Part shown: one piece after another, positions 29,465 through 40,291 of the stretch | Position numbering within the stretch: the stretch's first letter is position 1 | How the letters are laid out: every line of letters begins with the position of its first letter | Source: Cydia pomonella | Lineage: Eukaryota > Arthropoda > Insecta > Lepidoptera > Tortricidae | Assembly (NCBI RefSeq): GCF_033807575.1 | Contig: NC_084706.1 | Location: forward strand, 24,590,725 to 24,654,724 | Length of the DNA stretch: 64,000 nucleotides | Reading direction: 5' to 3' | Notes under the pieces: generated by a model | What the model was told of the DNA's origin: nothing | Seen by the model: only the letters and a program-made list of their open reading frames with translations | Database searches by the model: none | Program-made: the position numbers and the translations under genes

Positions 29465-30330
29465 AAAAAAGAGGAAATGTTTTTCCAATTCTAAATATTT
29501 TCCATTCTCAATTATTTCTTTTTATGATATTGACACAATTAAAAACTAGGTTTATAAGATTTGGTTTTATTTTTTTCAAAATATGAAGTACCAAAATTTT
29601 TTTTTTAAATCGAAACCTATAAACTTAGAGTATACTATTGTCGCGAACGTATTGCGAACCGGCTAATATTTGCCAACGTCATGGAGTAGATGGCGCTAGT
29701 AGTCACGTTTAAGTTAAATAACCGCTTCTAAGTTATTGGGATTTTTTGGCTGAAGTTGAGAGGGTAGATGAGAACGACAGCAGGAAAAAGGAGGTAGTGT
29801 GCGAACAAATCTACGCGGCAGTGATATTTGCTTTTAGATCAAGTCAAGGACGTTCTTATGGTGTTATTAGAATAATGATGTGTCTCTGGTATATTGTGAC
29901 CATCGTTATCAGTACTCAGAGTGAACAGTGATCCAGTGAGGCTAATATGAATTTAAGGTAAACTTTGTGTGAGGAATGGGGTCGCTATAAAGGGAGGTTT
30001 TAGGAGGAGGGACGTGGAGGCGACTATTAAGCTCAAGAAACCAGGTGGATAATCATGTGATACTCATGTTATATGTAGGTAATAAAGTCGGACACCAGCA
30101 CAACTCATATCGTCATCTCACTAACATCCAGGCCTCGTATAGGTATGTAGTACATTTACATATCGCTTTCCAGTATCCGTAAAAGCATTAGCTCATTCGA
30201 TAGGTTTACAAGTATGGTGAGCTAAGTGATTTGTTAAGATTTAATCAGTGGAAACCGTTTCATCCCGAAATAGAATGTCATAGAAAAAGTACCCTTATTT
30301 CGTTGGGATCTCAAAGCTATTCTTCCCTCT
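29465..30330 (-). repeat. Unclassified repeat R, copy 3, split by an LTR-like insertion
   Basis: The minus strand reads the left part of R at 30330-30213 and the right part at 29638-29465, the same order as in copies 1 and 2. The inserted segment between is 29639-30212. Confidence 0.55.
29639..30212 (+). mobile_element. Probable solo LTR
   Basis: About 574 bases starting TGTCGCGAACG and ending GGTTTACA, i.e. TG...CA. Neighbouring bases ACTAT and AGTAT could be a 5-bp duplication with one mismatch. A polyadenylation signal AATAAAG sits at about 30081, followed by a CA-rich region like R-U5. No internal retrotransposon sequence adjoins. The insertion is defined by comparison with R copies 1 and 2, which lack it. 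The small ORF at 29746 is inside it and unsupported. Confidence 0.4.
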
Positions 30331-30473
30331 TAAGGTAAGATATTAATACAAAATGATATTATCATAGAGGATGGTCATTTTTGTCGTATTCTAAGTGTAC
30401 TTTATAAAAAGTTAAATTACATTATTTTGTAATAACATCCATATTGGCAAATTTTATGATCCACAATTCTTAC

Positions 30474-30880
30474 TTACTTACTGCTGTGGCGTAGCGACCC
30501 GAAGTGGATCTTGGCCTCCGACACCATAGACCGCCATGCTTCGCTGTCCAAAGCCTGTTTATGTCTAGTCGACGGCGCCGAGTTCGCTAATGTCTTTTTG
30601 CACTTCGTCTCTCCAGCAGTGTCTAGGGCGTCTAGACGGTCTTCGGCCATTTGGAACTCCAAAGTACGCCTTCCAGACTCCATGATCTTCACCCATCCGG
30701 ACTACGTGTCCAATCGGAGTCTGGCGGCTTGTTTCTCCAATGATTGTCGGCTCGGAAACCAGAGCTTGAATCTCCTGGTTCCAGTGGAGTCTCCAGGTTC
30801 CATCCTCTCCAAGTCTTCTTCTCAGCTTCCAGCAGCACGCGCTCTTCCTTGCGTTAGTGTGTACAATTATTACCTAGATG
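30474..30880 (-). pseudogene. LINE C-terminal fragment with one frame break
   Basis: On the minus strand: RIGHVVRMGEDHGVWKAYFG, VPNGRRPSRRPRHCWRDEV, then in a shifted frame ALDSEAWRSMVSEAKIHFG and SLRHSSK stop. GHVxRM...GRRxRxRPRxxWxDxV followed by W...V.EAKxHFG is the standard end of an endonuclease-type LINE reverse transcriptase. The frame break lies near 30600. The 5' end is limited by the insertion at 30898. Confidence 0.7.
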
Positions 30881-30897
30881 TAAACAACATTGTAGCT

Positions 30898-31176
30898 TTA
30901 TTTATTTAATCGTATGGCGATATTGTCAAATAGGCAAAGGTACATAAAAGATTATAAGGCAACATCCAGGTTATGCAGCCACTGCACAGTTTCGGGCGTC
31001 AGGTTGATGAGATCATCTGGTCTCCCTGGGTAGGCGCGGAGAGGACATCTAGGAAGCAATGGTGCCGACTGAATCGCCTAACCACTGGACACGGACGATG
31101 TAACTTTTTCCGTCACAAATGGGGATGGACGGACTCCGCGCTTTGTGATTGTGGCATCGAAGACCAAACCATGGAT
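30898..31176. mobile_element. Twin-primed LINE insertion: 3' end antisense, 5' part inverted, 10-bp TSD
   Basis: CATTGTAGCT is present at 30888-30897 and 31177-31186. Next to the first copy, the minus strand holds an LINE 3' end: DLINLTPETVQWLHNLDVAL, stop at about 30956, then a short UTR and an AAATAAATAAA tail. From about 31040 the plus strand encodes an upstream part of what looks like the same protein: RKQWCRLNRLTTGHGRCNFF, RHKWGWTDSALCDCG, QTMDH, the zinc-knuckle region preceding the C-terminus. One target duplication with two oppositely oriented halves is the classic product of twin priming. Confidence 0.7.
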
Positions 31177-31189
31177 CATTGTAGCTGAC

Positions 31190-31437
31190 ACGGACTTTTA
31201 TGACATTTGATTTCAAATAAGTTCCGACGAGCACACGAGATATTCGGTATTTTTTCAGAGAACCTTAAAAACACCATAAGTAATAAAATGTATACGAGTA
31301 TCTCATTTGAGGTGAAAACCTTAATTTGCTATGACCATATTTTGCATCTTATCTTATAATAGATAAGAAATGCAAAAATTATAGAATTCAAAACCCTTCC
31401 TACGATTAGGCATAAATATCTTAATTAATTTAACTTT
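31190..31437. other. Unassigned
   Basis: AT-rich, no supported feature. Confidence 0.3.
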
Positions 31438-31608
31438 AGACCAATTCGACATTGATATCAGACCGATATTTGAATCAAGTTATTTATTTATCGTGCATTT
31501 CGCTCGTACTTCTTCCATTTCGTCCGTACATGTATTGGCGCGGGTGAGACGCACTAAAGAACATGATTCAAATATCATTCTGATATCGGTAGACGTTCGA
31601 ATTGGCCC
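31438..31608. mobile_element. MITE, GGCCAATTCGAAC family
   Basis: Inverted ends AGACCAATTCGACATTGATA and 'tgatatcggtagacgttcgaattggccc' with pairing of about 40 bases. Centre GC-rich. Confidence 0.65.
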
Positions 31609-31859
31609 GTTAATCTATCTCTAAGCTGTATTTTATTATAATTCGCTTAATTTAAACAGAGACCTCTAAATAATAAGGCATTTTAATTGACGTCAAAGCT
31701 GTAACAGACGAGCGTAGCAGATCGCCTTGGTCCGGTCTGAGGCCTGTTCGATCGTGTGGAAGGTGATCCGCCGTAAGTCCGTCAAGGACGCAGCTATAGG
31801 TGAAAGCGAGAAAGAGATATGTTGGCCGGACGTTTACCGTTGTTGTAGATAATGCCTAG

Positions 31860-32045
31860 TTCCACTGATACGCATAATTTTACAAGCTTTTTATCAACTT
31901 GTAATGTATCTATGTCTAATCGGGTGACAATGAAATATTATGGTACCATTATGCTGATCTAATAATGGAGACAAGAGGTGGACATAGGAACTCTGTGATA
32001 AATCAACGCAACCTAATTGTGTTTGGGGTTTTTAGAATTGTCTCA
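31860..32045 (-). repeat. Unclassified repeat E, copy 2 (antisense)
   Basis: The complement gives 'gacaattctaaaaaccccaa', 'ggttgcgttgatttatcaca' and 'tgtccacctcttgtctcc', aligning with 29230-29310. Ends in an 'aaaaagcttgtaaaa' segment also present near 38580 and 47372. Confidence 0.55.
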
Positions 32046-32214
32046 ATGAGTTTTGCATGTGAAAAGAAAAGTACAGTCAGAAAATGATTTTTTTGCCAAA
32101 AAGTTACGTAAAATTCACTCAAAACCGTCGCCAAAAAGCCCCTCCTATGTCACATATAATTGAAGCACATTTACGCACGCACACATGAATACAATTACCT
32201 ACGCACTCATTTAA

Positions 32215-32290
32215 AAAAGACTCAATAAATGCCCGTAAAAACGGAACCCTTATAGGATCACTCTGCTGTCTGTCTGTCTCTCGAAAACTA
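32215..32290 (-). repeat. Fragment of the GGGTTCCGT element
   Basis: AAAAACGGAACCCTTATAGGAT and CTGTCTGTCTGTCTC correspond to the 3' end region of 14085-14200. Confidence 0.45.
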
Positions 32291-32359
32291 GTGGAGGCAT
32301 CGAGTTGAAATTAAAACGATTTACTCAATTCTACAGTCCCTTGAAGCTGTAAAAAAAAC

Positions 32360-32410
32360 AACCTTCAGGGTCACTATCACTACCCACTAGGCCAGACAGG
32401 TGGTCAAAAG
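32360..32410 (-). repeat. SINE head fragment
   Basis: Minus strand carries GACCACCTGTCTGGCCTAGT GGGTAGTGA, the A-box part of the SINE at 21028. The B box and body are missing. Confidence 0.5.
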
Positions 32411-33424
32411 ATAAAATGTCTTTACCATTAACTGGTCTCAAATGCAAATGACGAAGGTTTAATTTCTCTAAGAGCCCCCTTGGACCCTTTTAATGGATGG
32501 TGAGAACCGATCAACACTTCATAACCGACTACGAGCGATTATGTACTTTAAAGTAAAGCTGTAAGGTTGACTTTTAGGCTGTCTTTGGGGTGTAAATGTT
32601 ACGTATTGGTTCTGATGTAATTATTGTACGTCTCGCATACTTGACCTAAAAACCTACATCCTTTTCGTCTGTTTCGTGAACCTACTGTTTAGGGTTATAA
32701 TGAATCGCTGTATACCGGGTGTGGCCTAGGAAAAGATTAAACTGTACTCTTCAAACTGACCAACATTTTTTCAGCGACTTTTAAATCGTTATTTGTTTTA
32801 CAAGGAGGCAAAGTTGTTGTTTAACCGCCCGTGATAATATTTATACCCGAGCAAGCGAAAAATTCCAAGATGTATCCTCGAGCGTAGCGAGTGGTTCGAA
32901 TAGAGCGATGCACGTTGCGATGGTTTCATAGCATGAGGGATAAACAAACTGTGCCTCCCAGTAAAACACAAAAGTTTTTACCACACCAAGGTAAGAAAAA
33001 TACTAACTATGAAATCCCAAACAAATCAAACTAAATCAAATCCAAATGAAGGAACGTAATAAACCATTTATCATACAAAATCATCATTTAAAAGACAATT
33101 CTACCAGCTAACTTATGTTAGCTTTCTTATATTAGGTTCTTAAGAAAACAACTCAATATTTGCATCTGATTACTTTGCCACACATGTGGATAAAATGCAA
33201 CTTTCTCATTAGTTTTTGAACAATCAAGAGGGCCTTTACCAGTGGGTGTGGTGAAAGGATTATTTCAACCTCGAAAATGACCGGCGCGGCGGCACAATTT
33301 AAGCCTCTTAGTAACTTCGACAGACTTATTTAAAATGGGCTAAAATGACCTCCAACTATTTCCATTGGTCACCGGAGCTCAATAAGCGAATCGATTTGGG
33401 AACCAACCATTGCCAGTGTAACGC
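32411..33424. other. Unassigned 1-kb segment
   Basis: No ORF of length, no second copy in the window. Possibly host intron. Confidence 0.3.
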
Positions 33425-33515
33425 GACCTTAAGAGGAAAAGGGATGACCACTTCTCCATATAAACGTAGTCCCTATTTTCCTTTCTGGACATTTTGGAAA
33501 ATATGTGACATTTAA
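33425..33515 (+). repeat. End fragment of the CATACAAACGTAG foldback family
   Basis: 'taagaggaaaagggatgacc' and 'acgtagtccctattttcctttctgg' match the left end of 49501-49806. Confidence 0.55.
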
Positions 33516-33566
33516 CTGGTAAAGGTACCTTATGGCGGTTGGTGCTTACGCTACCGCCACCGCTCC

Positions 33567-34040
33567 GTGAGGACCTTATACATCTCCAAACTTAATGTAT
33601 TAACCGTGGAGACTATACGTCTCTGTCATACTGTATAATATATTTGACTTGGTACATACTAGTTATGTATTCTGTAGCATTAGTTTATGAGACTGCTAGT
33701 TTAACAGTCCAGACGCGGTTTATTTATTTAGTATAAATTTTATTTTGACACTTGGAGAGACTTTACACCTCCAAATTTAATTAGTATTAGTACTCTGACA
33801 TTGGGGACCTTTTACATCTCCAGATTTAATGTGTTTTTAACCATAAAGACTATACATCTCTATTGTATTGTAGTAATTATTTATTTTAAGATTATTATAA
33901 TGTAATGTTTAGGTACCCAGGTATTGGCTGTTGTATTTATAAATGTTGTTATGTATTTTTCATGTCACTATAATATGATGTTAGTATAAATGTTGTATTG
34001 ACTTGTAAAAGAGCCTTTGAGGCCTACTTGCAGAATAAAA
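33567..34040 (+). repeat. LINE-type 3' UTR and tail, copy 2 (pair of 560-1023)
   Basis: Near-identical to copy 1, and extended 5' by one more hairpin unit (GTGAGGACCTTATACATCTCC near 33567). It ends GCAGAATAAAAG, directly followed by other repeat sequence, so its A/T tail has been lost. Confidence 0.7.
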
Positions 34041-34115
34041 GTTGGCGGTGCCAACCCTAACACTCCACATACCTCTCTTGGACGTAGTTTAAGGACATAC
34101 GCGGGTCCAAGTCTC
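34041..34115 (-). repeat. Fragment of the 5' part of the CATCAGGCGGGCC tail family
   Basis: 'acctctcttggacgtagtttaagga' and 'acgcgggtcc' are the complement of 15483-15525. Confidence 0.5.
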
Positions 34116-34239
34116 TCTTCTTGGTATGAGGTCTCAAATCGCTTATGTTGTTTAGGCAACTGGAATGAAACCTCTTTCAGAGAACCGCATAATTTAAAAA
34201 ATACAGCTATGCATATAAATTGGATTTTCAGAAGACTGC

Positions 34240-34724
34240 AATAGGGTTGTTTCCATCTACAAATCTTAGGGCAGAATTGTATCCCAATAAATTCTTTGGG
34301 ATTATAAGAACATGTTAAACTACTTTTAGGGGACCTGTAATGAACATATTATTTTGTAAATATTGAATTTAAAATATCTTTTGGCACACGTCACGTGACC
34401 AAACTCGAAACGTCATTGAAGATTCTGATGACGTCACAACTCTCGGATTGACACTGTTGACAGTTAGGGGATAAACAACAAATGACAGATGTCAGTTGAC
34501 AGTTCGTATCTTCTACGTGTGTATGTAGTTATGTGTCAAACCGTAAACTGTGACGTCACAAGATTTTCAAAGAGCGTTTTGGGTGCGAAAGCATCTGTCA
34601 AAATATATTTTGTTAATTAAACATATTTAAAGCCGTTTTAAGTATAAAAGTTGAATTTTAGGGCAACTTTTAGTTAATATAGAACGTAATACAAGCGTTT
34701 CAAAAAATTGGAAACAACCCTATT
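34240..34724. mobile_element. MITE, AATAGGGTTGTTTCCA ends
   Basis: 16-bp inverted repeats at 34240-34255 and 34709-34724. The inside has paired TGACGTCAC blocks (about 34427 and 34549), giving partial foldback. Noncoding. Confidence 0.65.
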
Positions 34725-35079
34725 TTCTTCTCATTATATAAAGAGGTTTAAGAGAAATTCCAGAACGCCCCAGAAAAACTGATCTAGGATATTTAGTGTA
34801 TGATGAAATTAAAAAGTGACCAGATAGGTAGATACTACATATTAGGTTGAGAAAGAAAGATATGAGTGCCGCAAATAATCAAGTTGCTATTTCCATATCA
34901 GAGTATCGGCAAAAATGTCTTTAAAATTCGCCCATCCTGACGGACGGCAACTAAGGATCCCTATTGGTACGCTTGCTTTTCAAAATACTGTTCATGCGTT
35001 GTCTATTTAGTAAATGGGTCCAAAATATTTTTCGTTGTTTTGTTTTTTCCCAAAATATGTGACAGAGTAGAGCTTTTTG
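34725..35079. other. Unassigned
   Basis: 'agataggtag' and 'gttgagaaagaaaga' near 34825-34860 recur at 37033-37070, indicating another shared repeat fragment. Otherwise nothing. Confidence 0.3.
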
Positions 35080-35195
35080 TAGTAGTAGTAGTAAAACACT
35101 TTATTGTACAAAAGAAACATAAAACAGGAAAGAACACACATCATTTGTACAAAGGCGAACTCATCCCTTACAGAGATCTCTTCCAGTTAACCTTG
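35080..35195 (-). repeat. LINE 3' tail, GGAAGAGATCTCT family with TAC-repeat end
   Basis: On the minus strand: GGAAGAGATCTCTGTAAGGG, 'gttcgcctttgtac', polyadenylation signal AATAAAG and a TACTACTACTAC end. A sense fragment of a related tail is at 58225-58320. Confidence 0.55.
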
Positions 35196-35401
35196 TTTCT
35201 TGTATTGTGTGTTACCTTGTGTTTTGTATGGAGGATTTATTTTTTAATTTTTCCCAAGAGAATTATAATCTACAGCTAGAAAGACATTCAATAGCACTCA
35301 TACTCATTTTATTCATTTCATAAAAGACAAAAATAGAAGCGTGACAGAGACAGAAATAAGAGAACGAAAATAATTTCGACCCAAATATACATACATACAT
35401 A

Positions 35402-35466
35402 CCGTAACCGCTTACCATCAGGCGGGCCGTATGCTTGTTTGCCACCGACGTAATATCAAAAAAAAA
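35402..35466 (+). repeat. LINE 3' tail, CATCAGGCGGGCC family, shortest copy
   Basis: Only 'ccgcttaccatcaggcgggcc', the tail end and poly(A). Confidence 0.7.
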
Positions 35467-35489
35467 CATGCAAACTAATTGCCATATTA

Positions 35490-36071
35490 GTGAACCGTAA
35501 ATATTACATATTCCTGTGTTTCGAATGTACTGTTGTCAACACAATGCCGGAAATAAATTTGGAGATGTGCCTCCGAACGATTTCAAGCGAGGTTGCCATA
35601 ATCGAAAAACTTCCGGAATTTTTGGGATTTTATATAAACTTTTTGAATAGGGAAAAATATGTTTCGCAAATATTCTTCTTTGAATTGCATATTAATTATT
35701 CTTTGTTTGGATTTATTCGCCTATATATGGACGTTTTCTCGCAATGTTTTCCTTCACAGAAAAACTAGTGGTATATATCAATCGATATTCCGTACGTACA
35801 CGTATCATACAATAATTTCACACATATATAAGTATGACGAAAAAGAGAGATAGATATATATGGCTTTTCCAACTTTTGCACCGAGACCATATAGAACCAG
35901 GGTTGTTTTTGTAGGAGCAAAGTAACAAAAATTTAGTTATTCTAACAAAATAAATGCAAACAACCTCTCGCCCTTCAAAATTTCTTTTTTTGCATCATAA
36001 AGGGGTCCACTTCGCCGATTCGCGATTATCAGCTTAATTTTTGGAGCGAAGTTAACTATCGCATGGTACGG
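35490..36071. other. Mostly unassigned; SINE trace at 35736-35800
   Basis: A 92-codon ORF at 35490-35768 has no recognisable domain, and its end overlaps an antisense trace of the 19624 SINE ('tgttttccttcac.gaaaa'). I do not call it a gene. Confidence 0.35.
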
Positions 36072-36073
36072 TA

Positions 36074-36253
36074 CCTCTAGTGTACATTTGTTCGATAGCG
36101 TGAAGTACGCGTTTGCGTTAAGTCTTATTTTGTATGGGATTTAGAAACAGCGCGCCAAGCGGGACGTTTTGGAAACTCTAAATCCCATACAAAATGAGAC
36201 TTAACGCAAACGCATACGTCACGTTTCGCTATCGAATACATTTACACTAGGGG
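36074..36253. mobile_element. MITE with about 73-bp arms
   Basis: 'tagtgtacatttgttcgatagcg' pairs with 'cgctatcgaatacatttacacta', continuing through 'cgcgtttgcgttaagtctta' and 'ttgtatgggattta' with their complements. Loop of about 34 bases. One of the most regular hairpins in the window. Confidence 0.75.
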
Positions 36254-36324
36254 TTCGGATAGTGGGGGAAACTACAGCATTCGCGTTCTCGGCTCCATTC
36301 AGCTTAGCATCGCTACGAAGAATT

Positions 36325-36500
36325 ATTAGGGTTGGCAAAGCTTAACGTTCCTTTGCGTGCTCAACCACAGATAAGATAATCACTTGAATTTTGACAACCC
36401 TAAATAGCCGAAAGGGATAGTGCCACACTAGAAAGAGGCAACATGATTTTTTCGTCCCCGGATTGCTGTCAAACTTCGGCTTTGTACGGTAGTACTATTA
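36325..36500 (+). repeat. Unsplit relative of the 16960-18480 outer repeat
   Basis: 'gacaaccctaaatagccgaaagggatagtgcc' is continuous here, which gives the empty site for the MITE at 17172. Confidence 0.6.
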
Positions 36501-36689
36501 TTTATTTTGTTGTACGACGGACTGGCGGAGGGGGGCTAAGCGAAAAAAAGTGTAAGACTAGAGTTCCGTCACGACCCTTTCTTAACAACAAAAAATAAGT
36601 AAGTAATTTATTTCTTATTTTCATAAACATGAACGTGATTTACATGATTGCCTTTGTGAAAAGCGTTAATCAATTTCCTTCCTTAACTT

Positions 36690-36905
36690 CGTTCCAACAA
36701 CCGATTGTTCCACGATACTCACGCATTTTTTATGGTTTTGGTTAAACTTGATAATAGTTCCACGGATCCTGGCAACACTAAAGTGCGGGGGGAGGGCCGT
36801 GCGTCACTGGTCGATGCCGTACTTGTTGCACGACCCGAGGCACGCTGGGGGCGCATCACACGCGCCCGCGAGCACTCGGTGGCCAGCGGGTGTTAGGTAC
36901 GGGTA
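36690..36905. other. GC-rich island, function unknown
   Basis: 36780-36890 is strongly GC-rich and CpG-rich. A 63-codon plus-strand ORF crosses it, but no splice sites or domain support an exon. Could be a promoter-like island or a fragment of a GC-rich element. Confidence 0.3.
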
Positions 36906-37162
36906 GAGAGTATTTTGGCTTATTTAATGACTTCCATCAAAGAGAACCGTCAATTTTGTTGGCCCTGAACGAACTGGAGAGTATTTAATTGAAATAGACA
37001 AAATGAGTGAATGATGACGTTAAAAAAAGTTACCAGATAGGTAGCTAAGTAGTATGTTGAGAAAGAAAGAAGACATAAAAAACTTCTTGGATATAGGAGC
37101 CGCAAAGAGTCAAGTTGCTTCCATCAAAGGAGACCGTCAATTTTGTTAAGCACTTGGGCCCA

Positions 37163-37260
37163 GGGGGCCTACCGCGAAATCCAAAATTCGCCAATTGCGG
37201 GGAACTTTCTCTTTTACTCTCACTTAGACGTAATTAGAGTGACAGAGAAAAATGCCCGCA
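37163..37260 (+). repeat. Half MITE, GGCCTACCGCGAA family
   Basis: Left end GGGGGCCTACCGCGAA, then 'ttgcggggaactttctctttt' and 'gacgtaattagagtgacaga', ending at ATGCCCGCA without the right terminus. Close to 51497-51580. Confidence 0.65.
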
Positions 37261-37567
37261 TTATTTGGCTCGAAATGAAACTTTAATTTACGATTTCTCC
37301 TGAAATATTCATTTAAATTGTATGGTGTAAGGGACCATTGTAATCTGTATGAAATGCTTAATATAACTAACGTATTTAATTTGATAGTTGTTAATAATGT
37401 ATCTATATAAATAGCTTTGCAAATGCCACATACGAGTATTACATGAGCTTTGCTAGAAGTTAAGAATGGGTATAGTAAGTTATCCTTAAAAGCTCCTAGC
37501 CAGCGTGTTTTTTCCCGACAACATCGTTATATTTCAACCAATTTACACGAAACCTTAACAAGTTATT

Positions 37568-38215
37568 TTTTTTTTCTCTTTATTTTGGCACAAACAGTCA
37601 TTACAGAAGAGTTACATTTGTCTTATAATACATATAATATTAACAATACAGTGCCGAAAACGTTATAGATTATAGTTATTAATTTTGTTGCAATGGACCT
37701 GAACTAACTTAACTATAAGAAGAAGATGAAATTGAAAGAAGGGAAACGTTCAAGCGCTGACCACTGTCCCAGTAAATGGCACCATTAAACATAAGTCATT
37801 AACAGTATAAGTGACAGTGACATGCCAAGCACTAGGACGTTCACCCTCGTAATTGTTTACTACCTACTTAATATCTAAGCGTGTTATCGGTACATTATAC
37901 ATTATTATTTTATCATTCGTGACTTGTGAATTTATTATTAATTTTTTTTTTCAATCCTGTAAGAGTGGTATTAAAAAGGTCTATTTCGTTGAATTCTCTG
38001 TTGTAAAGATACATAGTACGGGGAATAAAACTGTTTCTAGTGTAGTTCTTTCGACGGATGGGTGGTACGAACATATGAAGGTTACGGTTGGGGCGAGCGG
38101 GAAGTCTGGCTTTAGTGATGAAGTTTAATTTTGAGAGTAATAATGGGCAATATATACCTAATATATATTGCCCATTATTACTCTCTCTCCTCTATACTCC
38201 TATATAAATTATATA
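37568..38215 (-). pseudogene. 5'-truncated LINE: C-terminal codons and 3' UTR
   Basis: Minus-strand frame KLNFITKARLPARPNRNLHM, FVPPIRRKNYTRNSFIPRT, MYLYNREFNEIDLFN, stop near 37929. The RTNxxxNSFxPR pattern is the usual C-terminal end of a LINE reverse transcriptase. The 3' UTR of about 350 bases ends in CAAAATAAAGAG and an A10 tail (T run near 37567-37577). At its 5' end, near 38133-38185, lies a perfect palindrome. Confidence 0.6.
38133..38185. repeat. Perfect 24-bp palindrome with 5-base loop
   Basis: GAGAGTAATAATGGGCAATA TATA (38133-38156) and its exact complement at 38162-38185. Located at the 5' junction of the truncated LINE. Confidence 0.8.
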
Positions 38216-38609
38216 CCTAAGCTTTCTTCAAGAATCACTCTATTGATAGATGAAAGTCGTATGAAAATCCGTTCTGTACTTTTTAGTTTTGGAGTAGTTT
38301 TATAAGATGTTAGGTTGCGTGGCAGTCGTGCACATAGCGAATACCCCCTTACTAATAGCCCCTCGGTCTCATTTATGAATTCGTAAAACGGTCCATATTA
38401 CTGACACAAATTAAATTTTCCCTTCTCCATAAATATACTGCGCCCGTAGCTTTGTACATTACCCGATTCAGTTTCCCGCTATGAAAAAAAAGTTATAATT
38501 GGTCAATAAAAGTTTTGATTGGCTAATATAAAATTCTATGTAGAAGTCAAACATCTTGCCCGGGGCTCCCGGTACATTTTTACAAGCTTTTATTTAACTT
38601 GCCCTTGCC

Positions 38610-38745
38610 TTTGACTTAGCCGATGGTCCCGGGTTCGAATCCCGGTAAGGGCATTTATTTGTGTGATGAGCACAGATATTTGTTTCTGAGTCATGCATGT
38701 TTTCTATGTATTTATGTATCTGTATATTATATATTATGAAGAAAC
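38610..38745 (+). mobile_element. SINE fragment, tRNA-like B box and body
   Basis: CCCGGGTTCGAATCCCGG, 'gtgtgatgagcacagat' and 'tgagtcatgcatgttttc'. A box absent. Confidence 0.7.
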
Positions 38746-38771
38746 GGAGGCACTGTTATTATGAATCCCAC

Positions 38772-39235
<464 letters not shown>

Positions 39236-39427
39236 ACGGCAATCATGGGAAATTTAAGAGAAAATTTGGAGTATGTTTGATATTTCACGGACACCTGTAA
39301 AATTTCTACCGCTTTACGCTTTAAAAGTTGAATGTCCAATTCGTCCTTTATGTTTTCTATGTATTTAATGAAAGCTACTGCAATTGGTTTCAATATTATT
39401 AATCAATTAAAACTGTGGTTTTTTGCT

Positions 39428-39590
39428 CCAGTCATGGGATGTATGGCGCCATTCTTTTCAAACTAACCAATACCAATGAAAAATTGAACTTAAGCAGCTG
39501 GCTCTTGTTTATGGTAAAATGTTGCCAGCGATTAAAAATTGATGGTAAATACTTGTTTTACAGGATTTGTCTATACCATCGCATGACTGG
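39428..39590. mobile_element. Possible MITE, CCAGTCATG ends
   Basis: CCAGTCATGGGATGTATGG and CCATCGCATGACTGG are inverted ends about 160 bases apart. Confidence 0.5.
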
Positions 39591-39629
39591 TGCCTGTTCC
39601 ATTATAGGGGTGTTAACTATCAACCTTGT

Positions 39630-39722
39630 CTGAGTACCCACAACACAAGCCTTATTAAGCTTACTGTGGGACTTAGTCAATCTGTGTTAGAATGTCCAAT
39701 AATAAATAAAAATAAATAAGCC
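39630..39722 (+). repeat. SINE 3' part
   Basis: 'gagtacccacaacacaagcc', 'cttactgtgggacttagtc' and 'gtgttagaatgtccaataata', as at 5345-5420. Confidence 0.6.
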
Positions 39723-40101
39723 TTTAATTCCACTCTAATAACAATGATTAATAAATATACATATATCTCTAGCTTACATACTTAATTTTTTTTTTAATGA
39801 AGAATGTCCAATACTATTTATTATTTATTTATAAGTACGCCTTGTCAGGTTATTCGTGACAAGCAAATCTCATCCTTATGGCAAGTGACATAGTAGGATG
39901 TTTCCGGCCGCGGGCACATATTGTTGCGATATAACTGACGTATGTATGAATCTAAGTTCATAAGAGATATTTATCGACTTCTTAAAGTTACAATTTACCA
40001 TATTTTCTTGTAAGCCGAGCTTTTCAAATAATAAACGATTTTTGTAATACAAAATCAACGCAGGGTGAAAGTGAGAGTTTTTTTGTCACTTTTGTGTTTT
40101 T
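39723..40101. other. Unassigned AT-rich segment
   Basis: No supported feature. Confidence 0.3.
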
Positions 40102-40290
40102 TCTAGTCAGGATCGCGAGCCCTAGTCATCCTTATAGGAGAAAAAGTGTCCCAAAATTTCCATACATTGTTCCAACTTTCCTTTTTTACCGCCATACAAA
40201 ATATATGGGGAAATGGTAACACAATGGGAAAAAAATCTGGAACAATTTTTCATCCCATTAGGATCGAAAGAGCTCGTGATTCTAAATAGA
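40102..40290. mobile_element. Possible MITE, GGATCGCGAGC ends
   Basis: 'ctagtcaggatcgcgagccctagtcatcc' and 'ggatcgaaagagctcgtgattctaaatag' form imperfect inverted ends. It abuts the 40292 element. Confidence 0.45.
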
Positions 40291-40291
40291 A

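Larger units (their letters stand above)
37485..38345 (+). repeat. Repeat D, copy 2, split by an antisense LINE
   Basis: Left part to about 37567 ('aaccttaacaagtta'), right part from about 38216 ('agctttcttcaagaatcac'). Repeat D copy 1 at 27750 lacks this insertion. Confidence 0.6.

Noticed and set aside
36705..36896. GC-rich ORF as a host exon
   Set aside because: No acceptor or donor matching the frame, and composition alone is not enough. Kept only as a GC-rich island.
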